The notes: generated by a model not told the origin, from the sequence alone. A stretch of 63,701 nucleotides of DNA from Bacteroidales bacterium (GCA_017522065.1 JAFXAD010000009.1:1-63701); one strand, 5' to 3'. Positions 51,310-60,987 are shown, counted from the stretch's first letter. Program-made: numbers and translations.

Positions 51310-53643
51310 ATGTCCGACTTACTCTTACAACTCAACGAAGCCCAGCGCAACGCGGCAGCCTGCACGGAAGGCCCGGTAATGATCATTGCCGGTGCCGGTA
51401 GCGGCAAGACCCGAACCCTTACATATCGCATAGCTCATCTTATCGAGCTCGGCGTCGACGGCTTCAACATATTGGCTCTGACATTTACAAACAAGGCTGC
51501 GGCCGAAATGAAGGAACGTATCACCAAGTTGGTAGGCAATGAAGCCCGTAACCTCTGGATGGGCACCTTCCACTCCATCTTTGCCCGCATCCTGCGCGCC
51601 GAGGCCGACAAACTGGGCTACACCAACACCTTCACCATCTACGACAACGATGATAGCAAGTCGGCCATCAAGCAGATTGTCAAGGTGATGAATCTCGACC
51701 CTAAGGTCTATAATCCTGGTTATGTGCTTAGCCGCATCTCGATGGCCAAAAGCAGCCTGATAGGGCCGGAGGACTACTGTACAAACCCTGAAATTCAGCA
51801 AACCGACCAGACGGCCAAAAAGCCCATGATCGGTGAGATATACAAGCTCTACAACCGTCGTCTTCGCAATGCCATGGCGATGGATTTCGACGATTTGCTG
51901 TTCAATACCAATATTTTGTTGCGCGATTTCCCCGAGGTGTTGCTCAAATACCAGAACCGATTCCGCTATATTCTTGTCGACGAGTACCAGGATACCAACT
52001 ATGCCCAGTACCTTATTGTAAAGAAACTGGCGGCGCGCTTCCAAAACATCTGCGTGGTGGGCGACGATGCGCAGAGCATCTATGCCTTCCGTGGCGCCAA
52101 CATACAGAATATCTTCAACTTCAAACGCGACTATCCGACGGTGAAGCTCTTCAAGCTGGAGCAGAACTATCGCAGCACGAAGAATATCGTCAATGCTGCC
52201 AATTCTATAATTTCCAACAATAAAGAACAGATACAGAAAGAGATATGGACCGACAACGGCACCGGCAACCTCATCACGCTCCTGCAATGTAGCGACGAAC
52301 GTGACGAAGGCAACAAGGTGTGCGAATCGATTCTCGACGCCCATATCGGCGACAACCGTCCTTTCCGCGATTTCGCGATACTCTATCGCACCAACATCCA
52401 GAGCCGTGCCATCGAGGAGGCTCTGCGCCGCCAGAATGTCCCTTATCGCATCTATGCCGGCATCTCTTTCTACGGCCGCAAGGAAATCAAGGATGTGCTG
52501 GCGTATCTGCGCCTTGTCGCCAACAATCACGACGACGAGTCGCTGGCACGCATCATCAATCTGCCGGCACGTGGCATTGGCAACACCACGGTCGACCGTC
52601 TCCGTCTGGCCGCATCAGACAACGATGTGAGTATCTGGACGGTAATGGAGAATCTTTCCTCTTTCGGATTGGGTATCAACAGTGGTGTCATGAACAAGAT
52701 CGACGAATTCATGACGATGATCAAACTCTTTTCGTCGCACATCTACGACACCAATGCCTACGACCTCGCCAAACGCATTGTCAACGCCTCGGGCCTAATC
52801 ACGATGCTGCGCAACGACGACGACCCCGACAATGCCAACCGTATCGAGAATATCGAAGAGCTTCTGAACGGTATACAGGAATACTGTGAACGTGAGGAGA
52901 CAATAACCCCCGATGCCGACGATGCCGGTGCAGAAACCGATGGCGGTCCCGTTTTCAAGACTCTCGACATGTTCCTCCAGCAGGTGCTTCTGCTCACCTC
53001 CGAGGACAAGGACGACGATAAAGATGCCGACAAAGTGTCGCTCATGACCATCCATGCTGCCAAGGGATTGGAGTTCCCGTACGTCTATGTCGTCGGCATG
53101 GAAGAGAACCTTTTCCCGTCGATGCTCTCTATCTCTTCGCGCCAGGAACTTGAGGAAGAGCGCCGTCTGTTTTATGTCGCTGTGACTCGCGCCGAGGTGC
53201 AGCTGACGTTGTCGTATGCCACCATGCGGTTCCAGTATGGCAATATGTCGTATCAGGAGATGAGCCGTTTTGTCGAAGAGATCGACGACCGTTACCTGCT
53301 GATGCCGCGTCGCAGACCGTCGTTTCCCAAGGCGGGTTCTATGCCTCGCAGCAGGATGGGCTCAATGTCGGGCGAAACCTCTTTTGTGCGCAAAACCGCA
53401 AAACCGGCACAGCCGCCGGCAGGCTTTGTGCGGAAACCCAGCGGGCCGACTATGGGAAACAGTCCGGCCGAGATCGATGCCATCCAGGCGGGCATGACTG
53501 TGCAGCACTCAAAATTCGGCACCGGCAAGGTGCTCTCCGTCGAAGGCAGCGGCGACAGCCGCAAGGCGATAATATTCTTTGAAGGGGTAGGACAGAAGCA
53601 ACTGATGCTCAAGTTTGCAAAACTCTCGATAGTAGCGGGCTGA
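51310..53643 (+). CDS. pcrA: UvrD/PcrA-family DNA helicase
   Basis: 777 residues from ATG 51310 (MSDLLLQLNEAQRNAAACTE); earlier codons overlap rnz in another frame. Motif I GAGSGKT (28-34), motif II VDEYQDTNYAQYLI, motif III GDDAQSIYAFRGA, motif IV LEQNYRST, motif V LMTIHAAKGLEFPYVYVVGM and motif VI RRLFYVAVTRAE. A proline-rich linker leads to a C-terminal Tudor-like segment GMTVQHSKFGTGKVLSVEG, which PcrA uses to bind RNA polymerase. Role: 3'-5' unwinding in repair and replication conflict clearance. PcrA or UvrD naming is equivalent here. Confidence 0.95.
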   Translation: MSDLLLQLNEAQRNAAACTEGPVMIIAGAGSGKTRTLTYRIAHLIELGVDGFNILALTFTNKAAAEMKERITKLVGNEARNLWMGTFHSIFARILRAEADKLGYTNTFTIYDNDDSKSAIKQIVKVMNLDPKVYNPGYVLSRISMAKSSLIGPEDYCTNPEIQQTDQTAKKPMIGEIYKLYNRRLRNAMAMDFDDLLFNTNILLRDFPEVLLKYQNRFRYILVDEYQDTNYAQYLIVKKLAARFQNICVVGDDAQSIYAFRGANIQNIFNFKRDYPTVKLFKLEQNYRSTKNIVNAANSIISNNKEQIQKEIWTDNGTGNLITLLQCSDERDEGNKVCESILDAHIGDNRPFRDFAILYRTNIQSRAIEEALRRQNVPYRIYAGISFYGRKEIKDVLAYLRLVANNHDDESLARIINLPARGIGNTTVDRLRLAASDNDVSIWTVMENLSSFGLGINSGVMNKIDEFMTMIKLFSSHIYDTNAYDLAKRIVNASGLITMLRNDDDPDNANRIENIEELLNGIQEYCEREETITPDADDAGAETDGGPVFKTLDMFLQQVLLLTSEDKDDDKDADKVSLMTIHAAKGLEFPYVYVVGMEENLFPSMLSISSRQELEEERRLFYVAVTRAEVQLTLSYATMRFQYGNMSYQEMSRFVEEIDDRYLLMPRRRPSFPKAGSMPRSRMGSMSGETSFVRKTAKPAQPPAGFVRKPSGPTMGNSPAEIDAIQAGMTVQHSKFGTGKVLSVEGSGDSRKAIIFFEGVGQKQLMLKFAKLSIVAG

Positions 53644-53662
53644 TTCTTAGTTGCTTCGTCTC

Positions 53663-54880
53663 TTAGGCATATACCAGATAGCTGAGCTTGTCATCGCTGA
53701 ACAATTCGTTGGCAAGCTCTCTTATTTCTGTGGCTTTCACGTTTTCAATGTCGCGCTGCATCTCTTCGAGCGTGTCGACATGGTCGTAAGTCAGACGGCT
53801 TTTTCCGATGGCTTGCATCTCGTTCAGTGCCAGTTCGTTGTTGATTGCCATCTGTCCTATGTACTGTTGTTTGGCGGCGTGTAGCTGCAGCGTGGTGAGG
53901 GTTTGTTCGCGGAAGCGGAAAAGTTCGTTTCTGACCAGTTCCAGATAGTGGTCGTGGGCTTCGGGGTCGATGCCGGCATAGATGTAGAAGAGGCCGGCGT
54001 CGCTGAATGGCGAGAACTGCGACTCGATGGTGTAGCAGAAGCCGTACTTTTCGCGTATGGCCACATTGAGTCTGGAGTTCATTGCCGGGCCGCCGATGAT
54101 GTTGTTCAGCAGCGAGAAGGCCACCTTGCGGTCGTCGAAGGTGTCGACGGCGGCACATCCGGTCATGATGTGCATCTGGTGCGTGTGGCGCTTCAGGGTG
54201 ATGTCGAAGTGCTGGTATTGTGGCGCTTCGCTACGGTCTGCTGCCGAAGTCCTCATGCTGTAGTCGCCGAAATAGCGTTCGCAGAGGTGCACCACCTTCT
54301 TGAAATCGGCATTGCCGACAATCGAGATTACCATGCGGTCGGTGGTGTAGTTGCGCTGCAGGAAATCCCTTATGCTGTCGGTGTCGAAATGCTTGACGTT
54401 TTTCTTGTTGCCCAGTATGTTGTGTGCCAGCGGGTGGGTGCCGAAGATGTATTCCTCGAAGTCGTCGTAGATCTGGTCGGCTGGTGTGTCTTTGTATGAG
54501 TTTATCTCTTCAAGAACAACATCTTTCTCTTTTTCAATCTCTTTCTGCGGAAAAGTGGAATGGAAGATGATGTCGGCAAAGAGTTCCAGGCATCGTTCGA
54601 GGTGTATCGAGAGCGACGAAGCGTAGATGCATGTCTCCTCTTTGGTGGTGAATGCGTTGAGTTCGCCTCCGACGCCGTCAATACGGTTCAGTATGTGATA
54701 TGCCCGGCGGTGTTCGGTGCCTTTGAAAATGGAATGTTCTATGAAGTGGGCCATGCCTTCGTCGCTGCCCTTCTCGTCGCGCGACCCGATGTTGATGTAT
54801 ACGCCCGAATGTGTTACAATCGAGTTGTTCTGTTTGAAGACTATCCTTATTCCGTTGTTTAGAGTATGATATTGATACAT
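53663..54880 (-). CDS. M16 family zinc peptidase (pitrilysin type)
   Basis: 405 residues. Catalytic motif HFIEH at 45-49 (inverted zinc motif HxxEH) within MAHFIEHSIFKGTEHR, with the downstream Glu region (EETCIYASSLSIHLERCLEL). The C-terminal half is the usual structural domain without zinc ligands. No signal peptide is seen, so it acts in the cytoplasm as in YmxG-like bacterial processing proteases. It is convergent with the helicase gene, 20 bases apart, and its start is 34 bases from the end of the ligase-like gene on the same strand. Confidence 0.93.
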   Translation of the reverse strand: MYQYHTLNNGIRIVFKQNNSIVTHSGVYINIGSRDEKGSDEGMAHFIEHSIFKGTEHRRAYHILNRIDGVGGELNAFTTKEETCIYASSLSIHLERCLELFADIIFHSTFPQKEIEKEKDVVLEEINSYKDTPADQIYDDFEEYIFGTHPLAHNILGNKKNVKHFDTDSIRDFLQRNYTTDRMVISIVGNADFKKVVHLCERYFGDYSMRTSAADRSEAPQYQHFDITLKRHTHQMHIMTGCAAVDTFDDRKVAFSLLNNIIGGPAMNSRLNVAIREKYGFCYTIESQFSPFSDAGLFYIYAGIDPEAHDHYLELVRNELFRFREQTLTTLQLHAAKQQYIGQMAINNELALNEMQAIGKSRLTYDHVDTLEEMQRDIENVKATEIRELANELFSDDKLSYLVYA

Positions 54881-54914
54881 TTATGTTTGTGGTTAGTTGT
54901 TGGGTGTTGTGTGA

Positions 54915-56600
54915 CTATTGTTGCGGCGTGTTTCCGGTCACATGTTCAGCCACTGTCTCTCTGTGCCATACTGTCAAGAGGCACAGAAACAGTGTCGAGA
55001 AAACGCATCCTGCAAGGGTCTCGATGGTGTCTTCCGACACGAAGGAGATGAGGATGATGCATATCAGGGCTGCCGCTACGGGCAGTTGGAGGAGTCTCTC
55101 TTTGCATAAGGCTCTGACGAAGGCAATGGCGATGATGGCAAATCCGACGATGCCAAAAGCCACAAGCAGTGTCAGATACTGGTTGTGTGCATGTTTTGTG
55201 GTTCCTGCCAACTGCGACTTGTCGGCTTCGAGTTGCCGGTGGCATTCGTCAACCACGTCGCCGGTACCTACACCTGCTATCGGGTGCTTTAGGAACACTG
55301 TCCAGGCGTTTTTCCACAGTTCGAGACGCTGTGCCATGGTGAATCCTTTGACGGCACTGGTCTTGCGATGGCATTCGTATTCGAACAGCATCACGTAGTA
55401 CATCTTCTCTATCGCGTTGCCTTTGATGTAGATAGGGTTGGCGATGCCTTTCTCGATAGCGGCCACGTCGTCTTTGTCGAGCAGCTGCATGCCTACGCTG
55501 TCCTTGGTGGTTCCCAAGGCGTTGAGGTATCTTATCAGTGTGAGGCAGATGCTGTATTCGTTAGGGGTTGGGGAGTCGATGTCGAGGGTGCTTCGTTTCG
55601 ACCACTCTTGTCTCAGCTCTTCCTTGCAGATGTAGTGGTTGATGATGTTGCCGTTCTCGATAAGGCCGTCGCTCTTGTGGGTGTAAGGGTTGCCGTTGGC
55701 GGTGGTGGTGGCGAGCGGGGCGGTGGCGAGCGGTATCATGTCGTAGTAGCGGTGCACCATCACCGTCGACACGGTGCATACGACTGCAAGCATTGCTCCG
55801 AGCAGCGATGCTATGCCAATGCGTAGCCCTTTGCTGTGGATGCGTCTCCAGTAGGCTGCCAGAACTATTGACGCGGTCATGAAGAGTATGATGAATGCTG
55901 TATACGAGCGTAGCAGCAGCAGGAAGTCGACGAACGATGCCATCATGACTATCACGACCCACGACAGCCAGTCTGTCAGGCAGATGGCGATACCGCTACG
56001 TCCTTTCCGTTGCGACAGTTTCTTGTAGCGCTCGGTGAGGAACCAGACGGAGAGGGTCAGGGCCAGGCATACGTTGAGCGAGAAACGGATATGCGATATG
56101 AAGGGAATGATTTCGCGGTAGGGGAGGTCGGCTATCGTCGCGAGGCGTATGCGTCCTATAATGGTTGCTACGAATACTGTAGCTGTGAAGGTGAAGAAGA
56201 GCCACGTGAGCTGTTTGCGGTTCAGTGGCTGCGATGTCAGCACGACGAGCGGTATAGCCAGCAGGGGCAGCTTCTTGAAGATGTCGTCCCATCCGTAGGC
56301 TGTGTTATCGCTGGGTATCATCCATGCAAGGTGTATGCACATCAGCACTACGAAGGCGCCGAGCAGCGGATTGGCACGCAGTCTGCCGTCGGCTGTGAAT
56401 TTGCGCCTCATGTCCCATTCCAACGCCCAATTCACGGCAAGGAGTATCTCCATGCCGCTCATCATGAATTTGCTTACCGACTGGGCTCCAGCCAACACAA
56501 ACAGCAGCAGGAAGTATATTGCATGATGTATCGTCAGGCGTATCGACCTCTGGCCCGATGCATCACAGACTGTGGGAAAATATGTTTGAAGTAGAGACAA
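54915..56600 (-). CDS. O-antigen ligase/polymerase-like membrane protein
   Basis: 561 residues from TTG 56600; the first ATG is 46 codons later and would cut off the first membrane helix, so TTG is favoured. About eleven helices, a large external loop after helix nine (about 300-430), and the Wzy_C signature HPIAGVGTGDVVDE followed by TKHAHNQYLTLLVAFGIVGF. Such enzymes join or polymerise surface glycans on the outer face of the inner membrane. The external loop carries acidic residues typical for the family. The leader is filled by module three of the composite repeat. Confidence 0.87.
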   Translation of the reverse strand: MSLLQTYFPTVCDASGQRSIRLTIHHAIYFLLLFVLAGAQSVSKFMMSGMEILLAVNWALEWDMRRKFTADGRLRANPLLGAFVVLMCIHLAWMIPSDNTAYGWDDIFKKLPLLAIPLVVLTSQPLNRKQLTWLFFTFTATVFVATIIGRIRLATIADLPYREIIPFISHIRFSLNVCLALTLSVWFLTERYKKLSQRKGRSGIAICLTDWLSWVVIVMMASFVDFLLLLRSYTAFIILFMTASIVLAAYWRRIHSKGLRIGIASLLGAMLAVVCTVSTVMVHRYYDMIPLATAPLATTTANGNPYTHKSDGLIENGNIINHYICKEELRQEWSKRSTLDIDSPTPNEYSICLTLIRYLNALGTTKDSVGMQLLDKDDVAAIEKGIANPIYIKGNAIEKMYYVMLFEYECHRKTSAVKGFTMAQRLELWKNAWTVFLKHPIAGVGTGDVVDECHRQLEADKSQLAGTTKHAHNQYLTLLVAFGIVGFAIIAIAFVRALCKERLLQLPVAAALICIILISFVSEDTIETLAGCVFSTLFLCLLTVWHRETVAEHVTGNTPQQ

Positions 56601-56604
56601 GGGA

Positions 56605-56775
56605 AGGGTTTGAAGGGTTAAAGGGTTATAGGGTTAAAAGGTTTTAGGGTTTTAGGGTTAAAGGTTAAAGGTTAAAGGGTTTTAGGGTTAAAGGGTTTAG
56701 GGTTAAAGGGTTAAAGGGTTAAAGGGTTTGAAAGGGTTAAAGGGTTTGAAGGGTTAAAAGTTTGGAGAGTTAAAA
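56605..56775 (-). repeat. CCTTTAACC-type leader tract ahead of the ligase-like gene
   Basis: About 170 bases of TAACCC/CCTTTAACCC units on the coding strand, beginning four bases before the TTG start. Only the third module of the composite repeat is present and it is its longest uninterrupted example. Confidence 0.8.
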
Positions 56776-56865
56776 TATTACTATTTAAACTTCTCTTTTG
56801 AAAGATTTTTAAACAGATTTTCGAGCGATTTTGAGCGCAGCGACCAAAAAAAGAAATTTGTGGTA

Positions 56866-56969
56866 ACCTCTAAAATTTCGTTTAATTCGTACAATTGCTC
56901 ATTGCATTTTCTTTATTCATTATGTATTCGCAGGCATACCACGCCGTTTGAAAAGTAATAATTAGAGGT
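56866..56969 (+). repeat. MITE-like interspersed repeat, copy 5 (internally deleted)
   Basis: 104 bp from ACCTCTAAAATTTCG to TAATTAGAGGT. It has the right half of copies 1 and 4 joined directly to the left tip. The flank at 56811-56847 contains GATTTTGAGCGCAGCGACC, the reverse complement of the REP-like unit at the end of the window. Confidence 0.75.
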
Positions 56970-56976
56970 GCCCTTA

Positions 56977-58632
56977 TTATTTTTTGAGGATTTCGTTGTA
57001 TTTTTTCTTGTCTTTAAGTATTTCGATAGCTTTCAGCACTTCGGGGTCGGTTTGCAGCGAGCCCTCCAGTCGTCCGCCGGCATAGTAGTAGCGCACCAGT
57101 ATTTCGGCTTTCAGCATTTCGCTTATCTCTTCGCGGAATTTTTTCAGGTCGTCCGATTTGTCCTGTTTCAGCTTTTCCTCAAGGTTTTCAATCTGTTGCG
57201 AGAGGGCTTCGTAGTAGTTCTCTTCTTTGGCTACGTCGCGCAGTTCTTTCAGCAGGTGTTCGGTGTTGGTCGAGTAGCTGTAGTCCTTGTCCGACAGGTA
57301 TTTGCAGAAGTCGTTGTAGATTTCGTCGCTAATCTCAAATTCAGATGGCGGTGCTATGGTTGCGTGTTTCTTGACGAATTCGTTTACGTAATTGAAGATG
57401 TGGAATTTGGATATAAGCGTAGAGCTTAAAGCCGACATGTATTCCGGCTCCACCTCGATGTCGGGTTCTATGCCGAAGCCGTCGTATACGGTTCTGCCGT
57501 TCGATGTCTTGAAGGCAGTCTTGAGCGAGTCGGGCACCTTGGTGGCGCGTCCGTTTTCGTCACGATGGCTGTAGTCGAGGGCCTGAATGCAGCGTCCGCT
57601 GGGAATATAGTATTTGGAGACGGTTATCTTCATCTGGCTGTTGTAGATGAGAGGCATCACGTTCTGCACCAAGCCTTTGCCATACGAGCGCGAGCCTACG
57701 ATGACGGCTCTATCGAGGTCCTGCAGGCTGCCGGCAGTGATTTCCGATGCCGATGCGCTGTATCCGTTGATGAGCACGGCAACGGGTATCTCGGTGTCCT
57801 CCGGTGCCATGCGTGTGTAGCTTCTGGTGTTTTTGGTCGACACCTTGCCTTTGGTTTCCACTATCAGTTGTCCTTTGCGCACGAAGAGGTTCACCAGGTC
57901 CACGGCTTCGTTCATCAGTCCGCCTCCGTTGTTGCGGAGGTCAAGAATGAAGCCTTCCATGCCGGGGTTCTCGCGTTTCAGTCGCACGAAGGCGTCGCGC
58001 ACGTTCTTGGCGGCCTCCTTTGTGAACTCGTCCAGTTTCACGTATCCTATATTACCTTTCAGCATGCCGCTATAGGGCACGTTGGGGAGCCTTATCTCGG
58101 CGCGTGTTATTGTGCGTTCGAAGCTTTTGCCGTCGCGTTCCAGTTTCAGAACAACGTCGGTGCCGGCCTGTCCGCGCATTGCCGAGCTGACGTCGCCGTT
58201 GTTCTTGCCTTGGGTCGATACACCGTTGACGGCCAGGATGCGGTCGCCGGCACGCAGCCCTGCTTTGTCGGCGGGGAGGTCTTTGTATGGCTCCGAGATG
58301 TAAATCTTGTCGTCTTGCTGGTGAATGAGGGCACCGATACCGCCGTATTCGCCAAGCAGTTGCAGCTTCACGTCCTCCATGTCCGATTCAGGATAGTAGA
58401 CGGTGTATGGGTCGAGCGATGCCAACATTGCGTCGATGGCTTTCTTCATGGTGGCACCCGGGTCGACGTCGTCGACGTAGTTCACATACAGCGTCTGGTA
58501 TACTTTGCTGAAAATCTCAAGGTTTTTCGACAGTTCGAAACTGCGGTCTTGTGGCATTGTGGTCTGAGCTTTTGCCGATGGCATCAGCGTCAGTATCGCA
58601 GTCATTGTAAGAAGGACAATCTTTCTGGTCAT
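56977..58632 (-). CDS. S41 family C-terminal processing peptidase
   Basis: 551 residues with signal peptide MTRKIVLLTMTAILTLMPSA. A helical N-terminal part, a PDZ domain (about 90-170, GGIGALIHQQDDKIYISEPY) and the peptidase core: LDLRNNGGGLMNEAVDLVNL, catalytic Ser in GYSASASEITAGSLQD and Lys in SRSYGKGLVQ. The last 150 residues are helical and charged. Acts in the periplasm on C-termini of envelope proteins. Complete family, no damage. Confidence 0.94.
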   Translation of the reverse strand: MTRKIVLLTMTAILTLMPSAKAQTTMPQDRSFELSKNLEIFSKVYQTLYVNYVDDVDPGATMKKAIDAMLASLDPYTVYYPESDMEDVKLQLLGEYGGIGALIHQQDDKIYISEPYKDLPADKAGLRAGDRILAVNGVSTQGKNNGDVSSAMRGQAGTDVVLKLERDGKSFERTITRAEIRLPNVPYSGMLKGNIGYVKLDEFTKEAAKNVRDAFVRLKRENPGMEGFILDLRNNGGGLMNEAVDLVNLFVRKGQLIVETKGKVSTKNTRSYTRMAPEDTEIPVAVLINGYSASASEITAGSLQDLDRAVIVGSRSYGKGLVQNVMPLIYNSQMKITVSKYYIPSGRCIQALDYSHRDENGRATKVPDSLKTAFKTSNGRTVYDGFGIEPDIEVEPEYMSALSSTLISKFHIFNYVNEFVKKHATIAPPSEFEISDEIYNDFCKYLSDKDYSYSTNTEHLLKELRDVAKEENYYEALSQQIENLEEKLKQDKSDDLKKFREEISEMLKAEILVRYYYAGGRLEGSLQTDPEVLKAIEILKDKKKYNEILKK

Positions 58633-58794
58633 TGTATATGTGTATGTTGTTGTTGTTCAGTTTAGCGCAGCCGTCATCTGCTTTCAACGGCACCACTACA
58701 AAACGACATAATGTATTATTTATTGTTTTTCGACCAGACAAAAATCCCGAAATAAAATAATACCGTAATCCCGAAAAAAAACCGAAAAATAAAA

Positions 58795-59031
58795 TCACCC
58801 TCCCCATCCAACTTTGTCAAGTCTTCCGGAGGGCATGATGGGGTTGCCGCGAAGGAATGCGTCGACTTCGGCGTCGAGAAAATAGAGATTCCGTGAATTG
58901 TTGAAGCGGTAGGCCCTGATGATGTTGAGCCGCATCCATCGGTAGACGGTGCTCCGCGAGATGTTGAGTTTCCGTTCCAGTTGGTCGACGGTTATCCAGT
59001 TGTAGTCTGTTGATTGCACAATTGTTTCCAT
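58795..59031 (-). CDS. Small helix-turn-helix DNA-binding protein (excisionase/MerR-like)
   Basis: 78 residues from ATG 59031 (METIVQSTDYNWITVDQLER). The segment LERKLNISRSTVYRWMRLNI followed by IRAYRFNNSRNLYFLDAEVD is the winged helix of HTH_17/excisionase-type proteins common in Bacteroides mobile elements. Extensions upstream of 59031 are hydrophobic and read like leader. Six TCGCTA/TAGCGA sites lie just upstream and could be its operators. Confidence 0.85.
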   Translation of the reverse strand: METIVQSTDYNWITVDQLERKLNISRSTVYRWMRLNIIRAYRFNNSRNLYFLDAEVDAFLRGNPIMPSGRLDKVGWGG

Positions 59032-59103
59032 GTCAATGATTTTTTGTGCAAAACTACTGGTTAGCAGTTCGAAATGGCAGAATAGTAGTGTTGCTGTCGC
59101 AAT

Positions 59104-59289
59104 TGTAGCGAAAATACTCTTAACAATGTCCAAATCAGAAGGATGAAAGCCTTATCGCTACATTTTTCCGCTATATGCGGCTATAGTGTCGCTACCTCAA
59201 ATCGCTATCGACTCGCTAACAGAATGTATATGGATTTACATTACTGTTGTACAGTGTATTGTGGGTGACGACGAAGTGTAGCGAAAATA
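59104..59289. promoter_or_regulatory. Cluster of six TAGCGA/TCGCTA sites
   Basis: TAGCGA at 59106 and 59279 (both within TGTAGCGAAAATA) and TCGCTA at 59155, 59189, 59202 and 59213, all within 190 bases between the HTH gene and the coiled-coil gene. No gene occupies this stretch. The spacing suggests an operator or iteron-like array. Confidence 0.55.
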
Positions 59290-59311
59290 AATGTAGTTGG
59301 CAACTGCCTGT

Positions 59312-60019
59312 TTAGTCTGCCAGTGACGACTTTACGGTGAAATCCGCGTCGTCGGAACGCTCAAAAACGCGGTTCACAAGAATGTATTTGGGTTCGTCCT
59401 TGTAAGCCGAGCGTTTGAGGTTGGTTTGCAGATGTTTCATCTGCCAGTATTTCTCGAAGAAAGCCCATTTGATGTCGGGATCGACGACGGTCTGGAAGCA
59501 GCATGCGATGCGTGCCGCCACGGTGACGGTGCATTTTGGGGTGGGGCGGAGGTTGACGTCGACCAGGCCTGCGTCGCAGAGCCGTTGCCAGTAGTATACG
59601 GCCTTGTCGCATGCCACAGCATAGTATCGGCGGTCGTTGCGGAGCGTGGCGATGGTCTGTCGGTCGACCGGTCGCGGCGCACGTTTGCGGTCGAGTTGAC
59701 GCGGTGTGTTGCCATGGGTTGCGGCCAAGGTGTCGGAGGCTGAGAGCTGCACTGTCGGCTGGGCGCTCTGTCGTGGTACGTTGGCGGCGCGCAGGTCGTC
59801 CACCTGCTGCTGCAGGGCCTTGTTCTGTCGTCTGAGTTCTTCGCAGGTGGCCAGGGCGGAGTTGAGTCGGTTGAGGAGGAAATGTTCGCGGCGGAGGAGG
59901 GTCTTTATTTCGCGGTCGCGTCGGTCGATGAAGTCAAGATACTCCACGCTCTCCGTCGACTGTGGGGTCTGCAAGTCGGGGGAGTTCAATTCGGTCAGTA
60001 TCTCATCGAGCGTTTCCAT
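59312..60019 (-). CDS. Coiled-coil protein of unknown function
   Basis: 235 residues. Residues 30-80 form a coiled coil (REIKTLLRREHFLLNRLNSA, then LRRQNKALQQQVDDLRAA); a basic linker with many Arg/Pro (QLDRKRAPRPVDRQ) follows, and the C-terminus (YYAVACDKAVYYWQRLCDAG and WAFFEKYWQMKHLQTNLKRS) is helical and aromatic. No signal peptide. It shares orientation with the HTH gene and the intervening site cluster; both together resemble a small plasmid-like or phage-satellite module, though no replication or integration gene is present. Confidence 0.72.
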   Translation of the reverse strand: METLDEILTELNSPDLQTPQSTESVEYLDFIDRRDREIKTLLRREHFLLNRLNSALATCEELRRQNKALQQQVDDLRAANVPRQSAQPTVQLSASDTLAATHGNTPRQLDRKRAPRPVDRQTIATLRNDRRYYAVACDKAVYYWQRLCDAGLVDVNLRPTPKCTVTVAARIACCFQTVVDPDIKWAFFEKYWQMKHLQTNLKRSAYKDEPKYILVNRVFERSDDADFTVKSSLAD

Positions 60020-60158
60020 CGCTATTGTTTTCTGCTATGGTTCAGGTATTTGTCAGAAGTCTCCGCGACGTTTGGTGTCGCGGAGGGGTATGATTGTTTT
60101 GTTTTATGCTATTGGCGGCGACACGCTTGTGCCGCCGCCAGGGTTGGTCTGAATTTTT

Positions 60159-60866
60159 TTATTTTTTTGAGCCACCTGCGAGGGCGAGGATCAGTCCGAG
60201 GGCGACGCCGAGGAGGGCGGCGAAGAGGACCTGGAAGGTCTGCGGCAGGATGAAGGTAATGGTGTGTGCCGGGAACCAGAAGAGGGGTATCGTCTTCTTT
60301 ATGACCACATTCCACTGCACGTCCCAGTTGACCTTGGTGGCGAAGATTTCGCGCATCTTCATTGGGCGCAGCAGTCCGCGTACCGTGCCGCCGTTGTCGA
60401 GGATATGTATGTCGGTGCATTTGTGGAAAGTCATCATGACGGGAGCGAAGATGCTGTTCATCAGAACGCTGACGGCAAAGGCGATGCCGAGTTTGCCCCA
60501 TGTGAATTCTGGAGCTTTGAAGACTTCGACGAGCGAGGAGGGTTCACAGCCCATCACCGTTGCAAGGAACACCGGCACACCGCTTTTGAAGATGACCATG
60601 GCCATGGCAATACACATGCCGAGGAAGCCCCACACCATCATGCGCGGCACTATGCCGAAGCCCGGTTCGTTGTACACCCCTTTGCGGATGCGCAGGGCAA
60701 GCATCTCGCCGAGGGTGGCGAGGATGGCGAATTTGAAGAATGCCATGATATAAGGATGGGCGTCGGTTGTTTGCTTGAACCAGTCGAAAAACCCTGTTGC
60801 GGGAATGAAAAACGGTGTCAGTACTGCGACAACGCACAAAATCAGTATCCAGTCTTGTCTTTTCAT
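60159..60866 (-). CDS. Inner-membrane protein of unknown function
   Basis: 235 residues, about six helices: MKRQDWILILCVVAVLTPFF, FKFAILATLGEMLALRIRKG, MMVWGFLGMCIAMAMVIFK, IAFAVSVLMNSIFAPVMMTF, and ILPQTFQVLFAALLGVALGL. Cytoplasmic loops carry RIRKG and MKMREI. I do not recognise a family. The gene has its own promoter and ends just before the coiled-coil gene's start region. Confidence 0.8.
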   Translation of the reverse strand: MKRQDWILILCVVAVLTPFFIPATGFFDWFKQTTDAHPYIMAFFKFAILATLGEMLALRIRKGVYNEPGFGIVPRMMVWGFLGMCIAMAMVIFKSGVPVFLATVMGCEPSSLVEVFKAPEFTWGKLGIAFAVSVLMNSIFAPVMMTFHKCTDIHILDNGGTVRGLLRPMKMREIFATKVNWDVQWNVVIKKTIPLFWFPAHTITFILPQTFQVLFAALLGVALGLILALAGGSKK

Positions 60867-60928
60867 CGTGAATTGTAAATGTGTGTATTAAAGATGTTTA
60901 GTTGCTGTGTTAGTAATGCTTACGAAAT

Positions 60929-60937
60929 GCAAAGATA
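60929..60937 (-). promoter_or_regulatory. -7 element for the 60159-60866 gene
   Basis: Minus-strand TATCTTTGC (plus GCAAAGATA). Confidence 0.6.
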
Positions 60938-60978
60938 ATAAAAAACATTGATATATGTTAAAAAATGAAAAAAAATAC

Positions 60979-60987
60979 TATTTTTGC
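60979..60987 (+). promoter_or_regulatory. -7 element for the antiporter gene
   Basis: TATTTTTGC 28 bases before ATG 61016. Because it lies inside the longer open frame starting at 60965, that earlier ATG cannot be the start. Confidence 0.68.
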
